Source: an uncultured Elusimicrobia bacterium (GTDB taxonomy: Bacteria > Elusimicrobiota > Endomicrobiia > Endomicrobiales > Endomicrobiaceae). From it: 8,953 nt of DNA. The position numbers were made by a program, and so were the translations under genes. The stretch spans positions 1-8,953 of the forward strand of contig CALGGE010000054.1 in NCBI GenBank assembly GCA_937916125.1. The letters are read 5' to 3'. The notes under the pieces are model-generated. The model did not search any database. It saw nothing but the letters and a program-made list of their open reading frames with translations, and had not been told where the DNA came from. Positions 1 through 5,800 of this stretch are shown here, one piece after another. Position 1 is the first letter of the stretch, and the number at the start of each line of letters is the position of its first letter.

Positions 1-22
1 CTCCGAAGAGCAAAGAACACTT

Positions 23-63
23 GGAATAAAAAATTGAGGTAATTAGTCTCAATTAATTATTCC
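23..63 (-). terminator. Interrupted palindrome, possible intrinsic terminator
   Basis: Two 16-base arms (23-38 and 48-63) pair except for a 2x2 internal loop: GGAATAA with TTATTCC, then AATTGAG with CTCAATT, closing a 9-nt loop. Read on the minus strand, the inner 7-bp stem (54-32) runs into six T residues (33-28), as in a weak intrinsic terminator. It could end the transcript predicted from the promoter at 200-228, or the whole glt operon. The inner stem is AT-rich and the T-run can also pair in the outer arm, so the call is tentative. Confidence 0.4.
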
Positions 64-194
64 TATTACTGTTTGTTTTTGGCTTCTAACTCCTTTTGCT
101 TTTACAAAAGTACATCCTTTCGGATTCCAAAAACAATTTGTATTAAGTTGTTAATACTACTTACTACACTATATCTTAAGTATTTTTCAATACT
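28..194 (-). ncRNA. Candidate small structured RNA (unrecognised)
   Basis: The stretch between the promoter at 200-228 and the terminator-like palindrome at 23-63 is packed with stems. Read as minus-strand RNA they are: AGTATT/AATACT closing a GAAA tetraloop (194-179); GTATTAA/TTAATAC with a 4-nt loop (157-140); and a 10-bp exact stem (136-127 with 82-73) enclosing 44 nt, inside which ATCC/GGAT closes another GAAA tetraloop. The expected transcript is about 165 nt. No known RNA family is recognised. An alternative is a decayed coding remnant: the minus strand has an open frame at 49-150 (33 codons, no start codon) ending in a plausible peptide tail (…KAKGVRSQKQTVIGIIN). Confidence 0.35.
73..136. 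repeat. 10-bp exact inverted repeat with 44-nt interior
   Basis: TTGTTTTTGG at 73-82 is the exact reverse complement of 127-136. The interior holds a smaller ATCC/GGAT hairpin (GAAA loop on the minus strand) and a CTTTT/AAAAG palindrome. It forms the largest stem of the candidate small RNA. It could equally be a remnant of a mobile-element end; no target-site duplication was identified. Confidence 0.6.
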
Positions 195-199
195 CCGTA

Positions 200-228
200 A
201 TTATACCTTAATTTCTTTTAAAAAACAA
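200..228 (-). promoter_or_regulatory. Putative sigma70-type promoter
   Basis: On the minus strand TTGTTT (228-223) is followed after exactly 17 nt by a perfect TATAAT (205-200), predicting a start near 193. No coding gene with a start codon follows before the terminator-like palindrome at 23-63, so it would drive a short non-coding or leaderless transcript. The -35 box matches consensus at only three positions, and AT-rich DNA gives chance TATAAT matches. Confidence 0.4.
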
Positions 229-248
229 TGATTTTGTGTTTTTATCTA

Positions 249-386
249 TCATAAACTTTCTATAAATAAATCATACAACTTTTCATTTAATATTTCAATA
301 TTTTTGTTTTTATATTGTTGAGCCACAACAACAGGATTATCATTGCTATTATGGTACAATTCCCATCTGTCAACTAAATCTTTATA
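249..386 (-). pseudogene. 3' fragment of a zeta-toxin-like kinase gene
   Basis: A start-less minus-strand frame of 45 codons ends in TGA at 249-251. It carries the phrase LVDRWELYHNSNDNPVVVAQ followed by a charged helix-like tail (KNKNIEIL…YDLFIESL). From memory, this resembles the C-terminus of the bacterial zeta-toxin/P-loop kinase family, where a W-x-LY-DNS segment followed by a hydrophobic strand is typical. The P-loop and catalytic core are absent: the frame is closed by TAA at 387-389, and gltB3 ends only 25 bases away. It is therefore read as a truncated remnant. The family assignment is recognition without a search. Confidence 0.5.
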
Positions 387-411
387 TTAAAACCGATATA
401 AACAAGTTTTG

Positions 412-1152
412 TTAATTTTTAGTGTAAAGCAAATGATACGGATTTTTGTCTGCAGCAATATACTTTGAAAAATTATCAATATCAATTTCTTTGGTATAAT
501 TAAAATATTTTTTGTATTGCTTTATATATTTGTTTAATATTTTTTTATCTTCGTCGGAAAGTTCTGATTTTTTTATTTCTTTTCCCATATTTTTTTTAGG
601 TATGGTGCCATTGATATACATTACTCCGCCGTGCATACCCGTGCCGAGATATTTTCCGGTTAAGTTTTCCGCTTTTGTTATTCCTATACCGAGCAATATT
701 ATTATTCCTCCTGCCATATATTCGCCCAGAAAATCCCCCGCACTTGAACCGATAACTATTACAGGCTTCATATCCAGATATTCTTTCATGTGAATGCCTA
801 CTCGGTAGCCGACGCTATCTTTAACAAATATTTCCCCGCCTCTCATTGCATAACCGGTAGTATCTCCGCAACTGCCGTGAACGATAATTTTTCCCCTGTT
901 CATTGTATTGCCGATAGCATCCTGAGCATTTGAAAAAATTTCAAGTTCGGGACCTGCCATATATGCACCCAAATCATTGCCGGGAACACCGTCGATATTT
1001 ATTTTAATATCTTGATTGATTCCGCACCCGATATATCTCTGTCCGCATACACCGTGTAAATTTATTTTGTCATAATTCAATGCGAACAGTTTTATTTCTT
1101 TATTTAAATTTTCAGCAAGTTTGTTGTTTGCGTCAATGTCAATTTGTTTCAT
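412..1152 (-). CDS. gltB3: Glutamate synthase GXGXG subunit (archaeal-type)
   Basis: This 246-residue protein corresponds to the C-terminal right-handed beta-helix of large glutamate synthase subunits, here as a separate polypeptide. Repeated glycine motifs mark the coils: HGVCGQRYIGCG (33-44), GVPGNDLGAYMAG (55-67), HGSCGDTTGYAMRGG (92-106), GSSAGDFLGEYMAGG (135-149) and GKYLGTGMHGG (166-176). In the family this domain is structural and couples the glutaminase and synthase sites; it has no catalytic residues of its own. The length matches stand-alone family members. The start is supported by GGAGG about 9 nt upstream, which lies inside the last codons of the preceding flavoprotein gene; only 2 nt separate that gene's stop from this ATG, implying coupled translation. 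It is the last intact gene of the cluster; the next coding trace downstream is the zeta-like fragment. Confidence 0.93.
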   Translation of the reverse strand: MKQIDIDANNKLAENLNKEIKLFALNYDKINLHGVCGQRYIGCGINQDIKINIDGVPGNDLGAYMAGPELEIFSNAQDAIGNTMNRGKIIVHGSCGDTTGYAMRGGEIFVKDSVGYRVGIHMKEYLDMKPVIVIGSSAGDFLGEYMAGGIIILLGIGITKAENLTGKYLGTGMHGGVMYINGTIPKKNMGKEIKKSELSDEDKKILNKYIKQYKKYFNYTKEIDIDNFSKYIAADKNPYHLLYTKN

Positions 1153-1154
1153 TT

Positions 1155-2405
1155 TTATTTGCCTCCGAATAATTTATCTTCTCTTGTTTTTTTAGAAAAT
1201 ATATTTAAGCCTATTTCTTGTTTTGTTATGTCATAATTTAAGCTGCTTAAAGGAATTTTGTCATTAATTAACGATGTGTATATTCCTGCTCTTTCATTTG
1301 TGTTTATAAGGGCAAAGCCCGCAAGATTATCACCTTTTATAACAAGTTTTTTTAGTTTGTGAGCTTCTTTATCTTCTTTAATATAAGTTTTATATTCGTC
1401 TTTGTTGCCGTCAATAATTCCCGCAGAAATTAAATGCAGTCCGAAAAAGCCTATAGCATTTAAAGGAAATGCTCCGTTGAATGATTTTACTACTCCGGAC
1501 ATATTAGAACCTGCAATTTTACCCTGAGTGTAGGCATTCGGCCATAAAGCAAGAATTTTATTTTGATTTGATAAAATATCTAAAGATTCAACACAATCTC
1601 CTGCAGCATAAATATCTTTTACGGAAGTTTGCATATCAGTATCAACAACTATCCCTCTGTTTGTTTTTATGCCTGCATCCCGTGCAAGAGATGTGTTCGG
1701 TCTTACACCTACAGCCATTATTAAAATGTCACAATGCAGCTCCGTTCCGTCATTAAGTATTACGGAATTCTCGGTAATTTCTTTTGCCGTGTTTGAAAGA
1801 TAAAACTTTACATTATTCTGCTCGATATGCTTCTGAATAATTGACGCCGTATTTTTATCCAATACCGATCCCATTACCCTGTCTGCCAAATCGCAAACCG
1901 TAACGGATTTAACCTGTTCTGCCAATGCTTCCGCTGCTTTTAAGCCGATAAGCCCCGCACCTATAATAACAATAGCGGAATCTTTACTGACGACTTTTTT
2001 TATATTTGTTGCAGACTCAATATTTAAAAATGTATAAACCTTTTTATGCTTTTCCATTCCGGTAATTTTTGGGACAAAAGGAATACTGCCCGTAGCAATA
2101 AGAAGTTTATCGTATTTATATTTTTCTTTGTCGGAACAGATAACTTCTTTTTTTACGGCATCTATGCTTTCAGCTTTACAATTTAATTTAATCGTTATTT
2201 TGTTTTTTGTGTAAAAATCTTCTTTCTTATATTTTATTGTTTCCAAATTCTGTTTGCCTTGCAAAAAATAAGAAATCAACGGTCTTCCGTAAGCAGGAAA
2301 GTTTTCTTCCGAAAGAATTGTTATGTTTCCGTTGGTGTCATTTTTTCTTATTTCTTCGGCACAGGCTGTTCCTGCACAGCTGTTACCAATTATTAAATAA
2401 TTCAT
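1155..2405 (-). CDS. FAD/NAD(P)-dependent oxidoreductase of glutamate synthase cluster
   Basis: This is a 416-residue pyridine nucleotide-disulfide oxidoreductase of the rubredoxin/nitrite-reductase-like type. The FAD Rossmann motif is unusual, IIGNSCAGTACAEEI (5-19), with Ser-Cys-Ala in the glycine loop, a variant common in this subfamily. ATG follows at 105-107, the NAD(P) Rossmann motif GAGLIG is at 149-154, and the second FAD motif YAAGDCVE is at 266-273. No redox-active CxxC is seen. The frame stays open 58 codons further upstream, but that part covers repeat DNA and reads as junk. The start chosen at 2405 is preceded by AGAGGA at 2411-2416 with a 5-nt spacer, and begins directly with the MNYLIIGN strand. 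By context (inference) it passes NAD(P)H electrons to the ferredoxin or synthase subunit, replacing the GltD small subunit. Confidence 0.88.
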   Translation of the reverse strand: MNYLIIGNSCAGTACAEEIRKNDTNGNITILSEENFPAYGRPLISYFLQGKQNLETIKYKKEDFYTKNKITIKLNCKAESIDAVKKEVICSDKEKYKYDKLLIATGSIPFVPKITGMEKHKKVYTFLNIESATNIKKVVSKDSAIVIIGAGLIGLKAAEALAEQVKSVTVCDLADRVMGSVLDKNTASIIQKHIEQNNVKFYLSNTAKEITENSVILNDGTELHCDILIMAVGVRPNTSLARDAGIKTNRGIVVDTDMQTSVKDIYAAGDCVESLDILSNQNKILALWPNAYTQGKIAGSNMSGVVKSFNGAFPLNAIGFFGLHLISAGIIDGNKDEYKTYIKEDKEAHKLKKLVIKGDNLAGFALINTNERAGIYTSLINDKIPLSSLNYDITKQEIGLNIFSKKTREDKLFGGK

Positions 2406-2410
2406 TTTAT

Positions 2411-2416
2411 TCCTCT
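2411..2416 (-). promoter_or_regulatory. Ribosome binding site fixing the flavoprotein start
   Basis: AGAGGA on the minus strand lies 5 nt before the ATG at 2405. It supports this internal start over the far-upstream ATG at 2579, whose extension would translate the repeat array. Confidence 0.75.
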
Positions 2417-2491
2417 GCCAAATATTATTGAATTTTTTAAAAAACTTAACGAGCACTATAACTAAATTAACTACTTTCCTGTCTATCTTTT

Positions 2492-2542
2492 GTTGAATAG
2501 TTGAACGAGCTTTGCTCTGTTGAACAGTTGAATAGTTGAAAA
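2492..2542. repeat. Octamer array interrupted by a GAGC/GCTC hairpin
   Basis: Near-identical 8-nt units beginning GTTGAA occur at 2492, 2500, 2519, 2527 and 2535 (final pairs TA, CG, CA, TA, AA). Between the second and third lies a small palindrome, GAGC TTT GCTC (2507-2517). The array sits in the 178-nt spacer between ferredoxin and flavoprotein genes. Confidence 0.8.
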
Positions 2543-2581
2543 ACAAATTCGTTCTCAGCTTTTCAGCTGTCGTTTTCAACT
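2534..2581. repeat. Nested stem-loop in the ferredoxin-flavoprotein spacer
   Basis: AGTTGAAAAAC (2534-2544) pairs with GTTTTCAACT (2572-2581) allowing one bulged base. Inside, CAGCT (2556-2560) and AGCTG (2565-2569) form a perfect 5-bp stem whose loop is GAAA on the transcribed minus strand. The motif CTGTCGTT occurs twice (2567-2574 and 2588-2595), the second copy inside the last codons of the ferredoxin gene. The structure could set relative expression or stabilise the mRNA; no T-run marks it as a terminator. Confidence 0.6.
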
Positions 2582-2583
2582 TT

Positions 2584-3033
2584 TTAACTGTCGTTCTCCA
2601 TAAACTTCAGTGCACCGTTAGGACAATTTTTCGCACAAGCAGGTTCATTTCCGCTTTCGGTACATAAATCGCATTTTGAAATAACCGTTCCCGATACGGA
2701 CATCTTTATCGCACCGAACGGACAAGCCATTATACATGATTGACATCCCACACATTTTTCTTTAATGTTTCTGACTATACCGTTTTTATCTTTATACATT
2801 GCACCGGAAATACAAGCCTGAACACATTTAGGATCTTTACAATGTCTGCACTGAAGAGCAAAAAAAGTTTTTACTCCTTTCTTTTCTATCTCTTCAATTG
2901 TTATTGCAGAATCAATATTTTCTTTTTTATATGTTTTTATTATATCTTTTGATTTTGAATGTGCGGTCCTGCAATAAACTTCGCACAACCCACACCCCAA
3001 ACAATTTTTTTCAAAAGCATAAACTTTTTTCAT
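2584..3033 (-). CDS. Four-cluster [4Fe-4S] ferredoxin-type electron transfer subunit
   Basis: This 149-residue soluble protein has sixteen cysteines in four groups: C11/C14/C17/C21, C62/C65/C70/C74, C94/C97/C100/C104 (followed by Pro) and C121/C124/C133/C137. This is the HycB/DmsB-like pattern, which in known members binds four [4Fe-4S] clusters and relays electrons between partner subunits. No signal peptide or membrane segment is seen, so a cytoplasmic role is expected. It lies 9 nt after the synthase-subunit gene, and the nearest Shine-Dalgarno-like AGGAG is inside that gene's final codons, about 14 nt before this ATG, which is a long spacing. Between the FMN subunit and the flavoprotein, it is most likely (inference) the electron conduit to the synthase. 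The last codons overlap a repeat motif of the spacer. Confidence 0.9.
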   Translation of the reverse strand: MKKVYAFEKNCLGCGLCEVYCRTAHSKSKDIIKTYKKENIDSAITIEEIEKKGVKTFFALQCRHCKDPKCVQACISGAMYKDKNGIVRNIKEKCVGCQSCIMACPFGAIKMSVSGTVISKCDLCTESGNEPACAKNCPNGALKFMENDS

Positions 3034-3042
3034 TTTATTTTA

Positions 3043-4548
3043 TTATTCTCCTGCATGTTTTATTCCGAGTATTTCCAATTCTTTAAGGTTAAGCCCCACT
3101 CCTCTTAACATTAACCTGTTTCCTCTTAAACTGTCTATTGCATTTATGCCCATACCGCCCAACATTTCTTTTATTTCATTGTTCCATGCAGTAAGCAGAT
3201 TTATCAGTCTTTCATAAGCAATATCGGGATTTAATCTTCGGACAAGTTCGGGATTTTGAGTAGCTATTCCCCAATTGCATTTGCCCGTCGAACAACTTTG
3301 ACACATGTGACATCCCATGGCAATTAATGCCGCACTTGCAATATATACGGCGTCGGCACCAAGTGCAACGGCTTTCACTATATCTGCACTGTTTCTTATT
3401 GAACCTGCACATATAATGGAAATATGGTTTCTTATTCCCTCGTCTCTTAATCTCTGGTCAACACTTGCAAGTGCAAGTTCTATCGGTATTCCTACATTAT
3501 CTCTAACTCTCGTCGGTGCTGCTCCCGTTCCCCCTCTGAAACCGTCTATTACTATCGCGTCAGCTCCTGCTCTTGCAATACCGGATGCAATTGCCGAAAC
3601 ATTATGAACGGCTGCAATTTTCACAAAAACAGGCTTTGTATAATTTGTACTCTCTTTTAAAGAAAGTATAAGTTGTCTTAAATCTTCTATTGAATATATA
3701 TCGTGGTGCGGTGCAGGAGAAATTGCATCGGAACCTTCCGGTATCATTCTTGTTGCAGAAACATCCGGACCGACTTTTATACCGGGCAAATGTCCGCCTA
3801 TTCCCGGCTTTGCTCCCTGCCCGATTTTTATTTCTATGGCAGCACCTGCATTTAAATAATCCAAATGAACGCCAAATCTGCCCGAAGCAACCTGAACCGT
3901 AGTATTTTTACCGTATTTATAAAAATCTTTATGAAGTCCGCCTTCGCCTGTATTATAAAGTATTCCTAATTTTTCTGCCGCACGAGCCAACGCTTCGTGA
4001 GCATTTTTTGATATTGAACCGTAACTCATTGCGGAAAACATTATCGGCATATTCAATTCTATTTGTGGCGGAATTTTTGTTATCATATTACCGTTTTTAT
4101 CATATTCTATTTTGTCAGGTTTTCTGCCGATCATTACTTTTGTTTCCATAGGTTCTCTCAAAGGATCTATGGAAGGATTTGTTACCTGAGAGGCATTTAA
4201 TAATATTTTGTCCCAATAAATGGGATAAGGTTTTGGATTACCCATACTGGAAAGAAGCATTCCCCCTGTTTGAGCCTGCTTGTAAATTTCGTTTATTGCA
4301 GTTCCGTTCCAGTTGGAATTTTCTTTGAATTCCAAAGAATTCTTTCTTATTTTTAGTGCTTTTGTCGGGCACATAGCTACACATCTGTGACAACATACAC
4401 ATTTTGAATCGTCGGACAAAACAATATTATCTTCTTTATCATATCTGTGAACTTCATTTGAACATTGTTTTACACAAACCTGACATTGAATACACTTTGT
4501 TTGGTCTCGCAAAACTTCAAACATATCGGATACTAAATTTAAACTCAT
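3043..4548 (-). CDS. gltB2: Glutamate synthase FMN/Fe-S subunit with N-terminal ferredoxin domain
   Basis: At 501 residues, this is the archaeal-type synthase subunit. It begins with a two-cluster ferredoxin domain (C19/C22/C25/C29 and C50/C53/C56/C60), a fusion absent from classical GltB. The TIM-barrel synthase domain follows: FSAMSYGSIS (171-180), NTGEGG (199-204), the loop IKIGQGAKPGIGGHLPG (240-256), SPAPHHDIYSIEDL (277-290) and the FMN-phosphate region DGFRGGTGAAP (335-345). The cysteine-rich GCHMCQSCSTGKCNWGIATQ (412-431) is the expected iron-sulfur site close to FMN. The reaction is reductive conversion of 2-oxoglutarate plus ammonia to glutamate. Its ATG overlaps the glutaminase gene's stop (ATGA) and is preceded by GGAGG at 7 nt, so translation is coupled. 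A purely ferredoxin-dependent enzyme is possible, but the downstream flavoprotein argues for NAD(P)H input. Confidence 0.95.
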   Translation of the reverse strand: MSLNLVSDMFEVLRDQTKCIQCQVCVKQCSNEVHRYDKEDNIVLSDDSKCVCCHRCVAMCPTKALKIRKNSLEFKENSNWNGTAINEIYKQAQTGGMLLSSMGNPKPYPIYWDKILLNASQVTNPSIDPLREPMETKVMIGRKPDKIEYDKNGNMITKIPPQIELNMPIMFSAMSYGSISKNAHEALARAAEKLGILYNTGEGGLHKDFYKYGKNTTVQVASGRFGVHLDYLNAGAAIEIKIGQGAKPGIGGHLPGIKVGPDVSATRMIPEGSDAISPAPHHDIYSIEDLRQLILSLKESTNYTKPVFVKIAAVHNVSAIASGIARAGADAIVIDGFRGGTGAAPTRVRDNVGIPIELALASVDQRLRDEGIRNHISIICAGSIRNSADIVKAVALGADAVYIASAALIAMGCHMCQSCSTGKCNWGIATQNPELVRRLNPDIAYERLINLLTAWNNEIKEMLGGMGINAIDSLRGNRLMLRGVGLNLKELEILGIKHAGE

Positions 4549-5630
4549 TGTCTTGCCTCCAACTTAACGATAACAGGTTCTCCGCCTTTAGGATGATAAA
4601 TATTTTCAGGTTCCGGACAAATTATTCTTATCGCACTTTCTTCACTTGCAAAATATACTTTGCTGCCTTTTGTTGCACTTACCATTGAACGCAGTTTTAT
4701 TCTGTCGTTTAATGCGATAAGCCCGTCTTCATATCCTATAAGAATTGAAAAAGGACCGTTTATAAGTGCGGAAGAATATACGGTTCGTAAAGCTTTTAAT
4801 TCCTGAGCCTTTTTAGGATTTTCGTTCTCGATATCTTTCCAAAACGGTGCAACCAAAACCTGTAAGGCTTTTTCCATGGGAAGTTTATGTTTTCTGACGA
4901 GCAAATCAAGTAAATATGTTATTACTTCGGTATCCGTTTGAAGAGAACAATTGTATCCGAACATTTCAACAAATCTTCTGTTAGCATCATAAGAAGAAAT
5001 TTCTCCGTTATGAACGATAGACCAGTCAAGCATCGTAAAAGGGTGAGCTCCGCCCCACCAACCGGGAGTATTCGTCGGAAATCTTCCGTGTGCCGTCCAA
5101 ATGTAGCCCTCATAATTTTCCAATATATAAAAATTTCCGATATCCTCGGGATAACCTACACCTTTGAATGCTCCCATATTTTTACCGCTGGAGAAAACAT
5201 AAGCTCCTGTAAATTCTTTATTTATTCTTATTACGCATCTGGCAGTAAATTCATCTTCGTCCATATTCAGGTTACGGACCTTATAAATTCTCGGTAAAAC
5301 AAAATATCGCCAAATTAAAGGTTTGTCTTTTATCGACGGAACTTTCCTTGTAGGAATATTGCCTGCACTTTCTATTTCAAAATGTTCGTTTAAAAATTCT
5401 TCCGTTCTTGCTTTTATTTGATTATTGTCATAGAAAATATGCAGAGCAAAAAAATCTTTATACTGAGGATATATACCGTATCCCGCAAAGCCTCCGCCTA
5501 AACCGTTTGAGCGTTCGTGCATTAATGCAATAGATTTAATAATATCCGTCCCGTTAAACCTGTTGCCTTTTTTATCGATGATACCGCTTATTGCACATCC
5601 TGACGGTATTCTTACTTGACCTTCTTTCAT
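4545..5630 (-). CDS. gltB1: Glutamate synthase glutaminase (class II amidotransferase) subunit
   Basis: This 361-residue Ntn-hydrolase amidotransferase would hydrolyse glutamine and deliver ammonia to the FMN subunit. Cys12 in PSGCAISG is the expected nucleophile; the 11 residues before it would be a propeptide removed by self-processing, as in large GltB proteins. Class II motifs follow: HGRFPTNT (181-188), HNGE (207-210), QTDTEV (231-236) and LRSMV (313-317). No synthase domain is attached, which defines the split architecture. AAGGAG lies 5 nt before the ATG, and a 7-bp hairpin (5644-5664) abuts it. It is the first gene of the glt block, 170 nt after glnA. No convincing separate promoter is visible in that spacer, so read-through from glnA is possible. 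Confidence 0.94.
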   Translation of the reverse strand: MKEGQVRIPSGCAISGIIDKKGNRFNGTDIIKSIALMHERSNGLGGGFAGYGIYPQYKDFFALHIFYDNNQIKARTEEFLNEHFEIESAGNIPTRKVPSIKDKPLIWRYFVLPRIYKVRNLNMDEDEFTARCVIRINKEFTGAYVFSSGKNMGAFKGVGYPEDIGNFYILENYEGYIWTAHGRFPTNTPGWWGGAHPFTMLDWSIVHNGEISSYDANRRFVEMFGYNCSLQTDTEVITYLLDLLVRKHKLPMEKALQVLVAPFWKDIENENPKKAQELKALRTVYSSALINGPFSILIGYEDGLIALNDRIKLRSMVSATKGSKVYFASEESAIRIICPEPENIYHPKGGEPVIVKLEARQ

Positions 5631-5643
5631 GTTCGCTCCTTAA

Positions 5644-5664
5644 AATTTGCCTTCTTCGCAAATT
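5644..5664 (-). promoter_or_regulatory. Hairpin abutting the gltB1 ribosome site
   Basis: AATTTGC (5644-5650) pairs perfectly with GCAAATT (5658-5664) around a 7-nt loop. On the minus strand its 3' arm ends a few bases before AAGGAG of the glutaminase gene. It may act on translation initiation or simply be part of the repeat element in this spacer. Confidence 0.5.
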
Positions 5665-5710
5665 CTGAAGAAAAGAAGATTTGAAGAATAGAAGATTAGA
5701 TGAAAAGTTG
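5663..5710. repeat. Degenerate octamer array, left side of glnA-glt spacer
   Basis: Six consecutive 8-nt units share an A/G-rich pattern ending mostly in GAAG: TTCTGAAG, AAAAGAAG, ATTTGAAG, AATAGAAG, ATTAGATG and AAAAGTTG. It is roughly inverted relative to the array at 5763-5794, with the palindrome at 5728-5748 between them. Confidence 0.7.
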
Positions 5711-5727
5711 TATTTTTATTTATTATC

Positions 5728-5748
5728 AAAAATCGCATAGCGATTTTT
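5728..5748 (-). terminator. Perfect 9-bp palindrome, candidate bidirectional terminator of glnA
   Basis: AAAAATCGC and GCGATTTTT form a perfect hairpin with a 3-nt loop, about 55 nt after the glnA stop codon. The A5/T5 flanks give it a U-tract on either strand, but only four G/C-containing pairs make the core, so termination would be leaky. It is also the centre of the octamer-flanked element. Confidence 0.45.
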
Positions 5749-5762
5749 ACAGTTTAACTTCC

Positions 5763-5794
5763 AATCCTCCAATCCTCTAATCCTCCAATCTTCT
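5763..5794. repeat. Octamer array, right side of glnA-glt spacer
   Basis: Four tandem 8-nt units, AATCCTCC, AATCCTCT, AATCCTCC and AATCTTCT, end seven bases before the glnA stop codon. Read on the minus strand they give an AGAAGATT/GGAGGATT series resembling the left array. Confidence 0.85.
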
Positions 5795-5800
5795 ATAGTT

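Noticed and set aside
2492..2542. CRISPR array
   Set aside because: Units are 8 nt and contiguous, with no spacers and no cas genes nearby.
2406..2579. 58-codon N-terminal extension of the flavoprotein frame
   Set aside because: It translates the octamer repeat spacer, lacks family similarity, and a good ribosome site precedes the internal ATG at 2405.
3317..3607. Plus-strand 96-codon frame opposite the synthase gene
   Set aside because: Antisense shadow of the strongly conserved FMN barrel.
4938..5297. Plus-strand 119-codon frame opposite the glutaminase gene
   Set aside because: Antisense shadow; the opposite strand carries all class II amidotransferase motifs.
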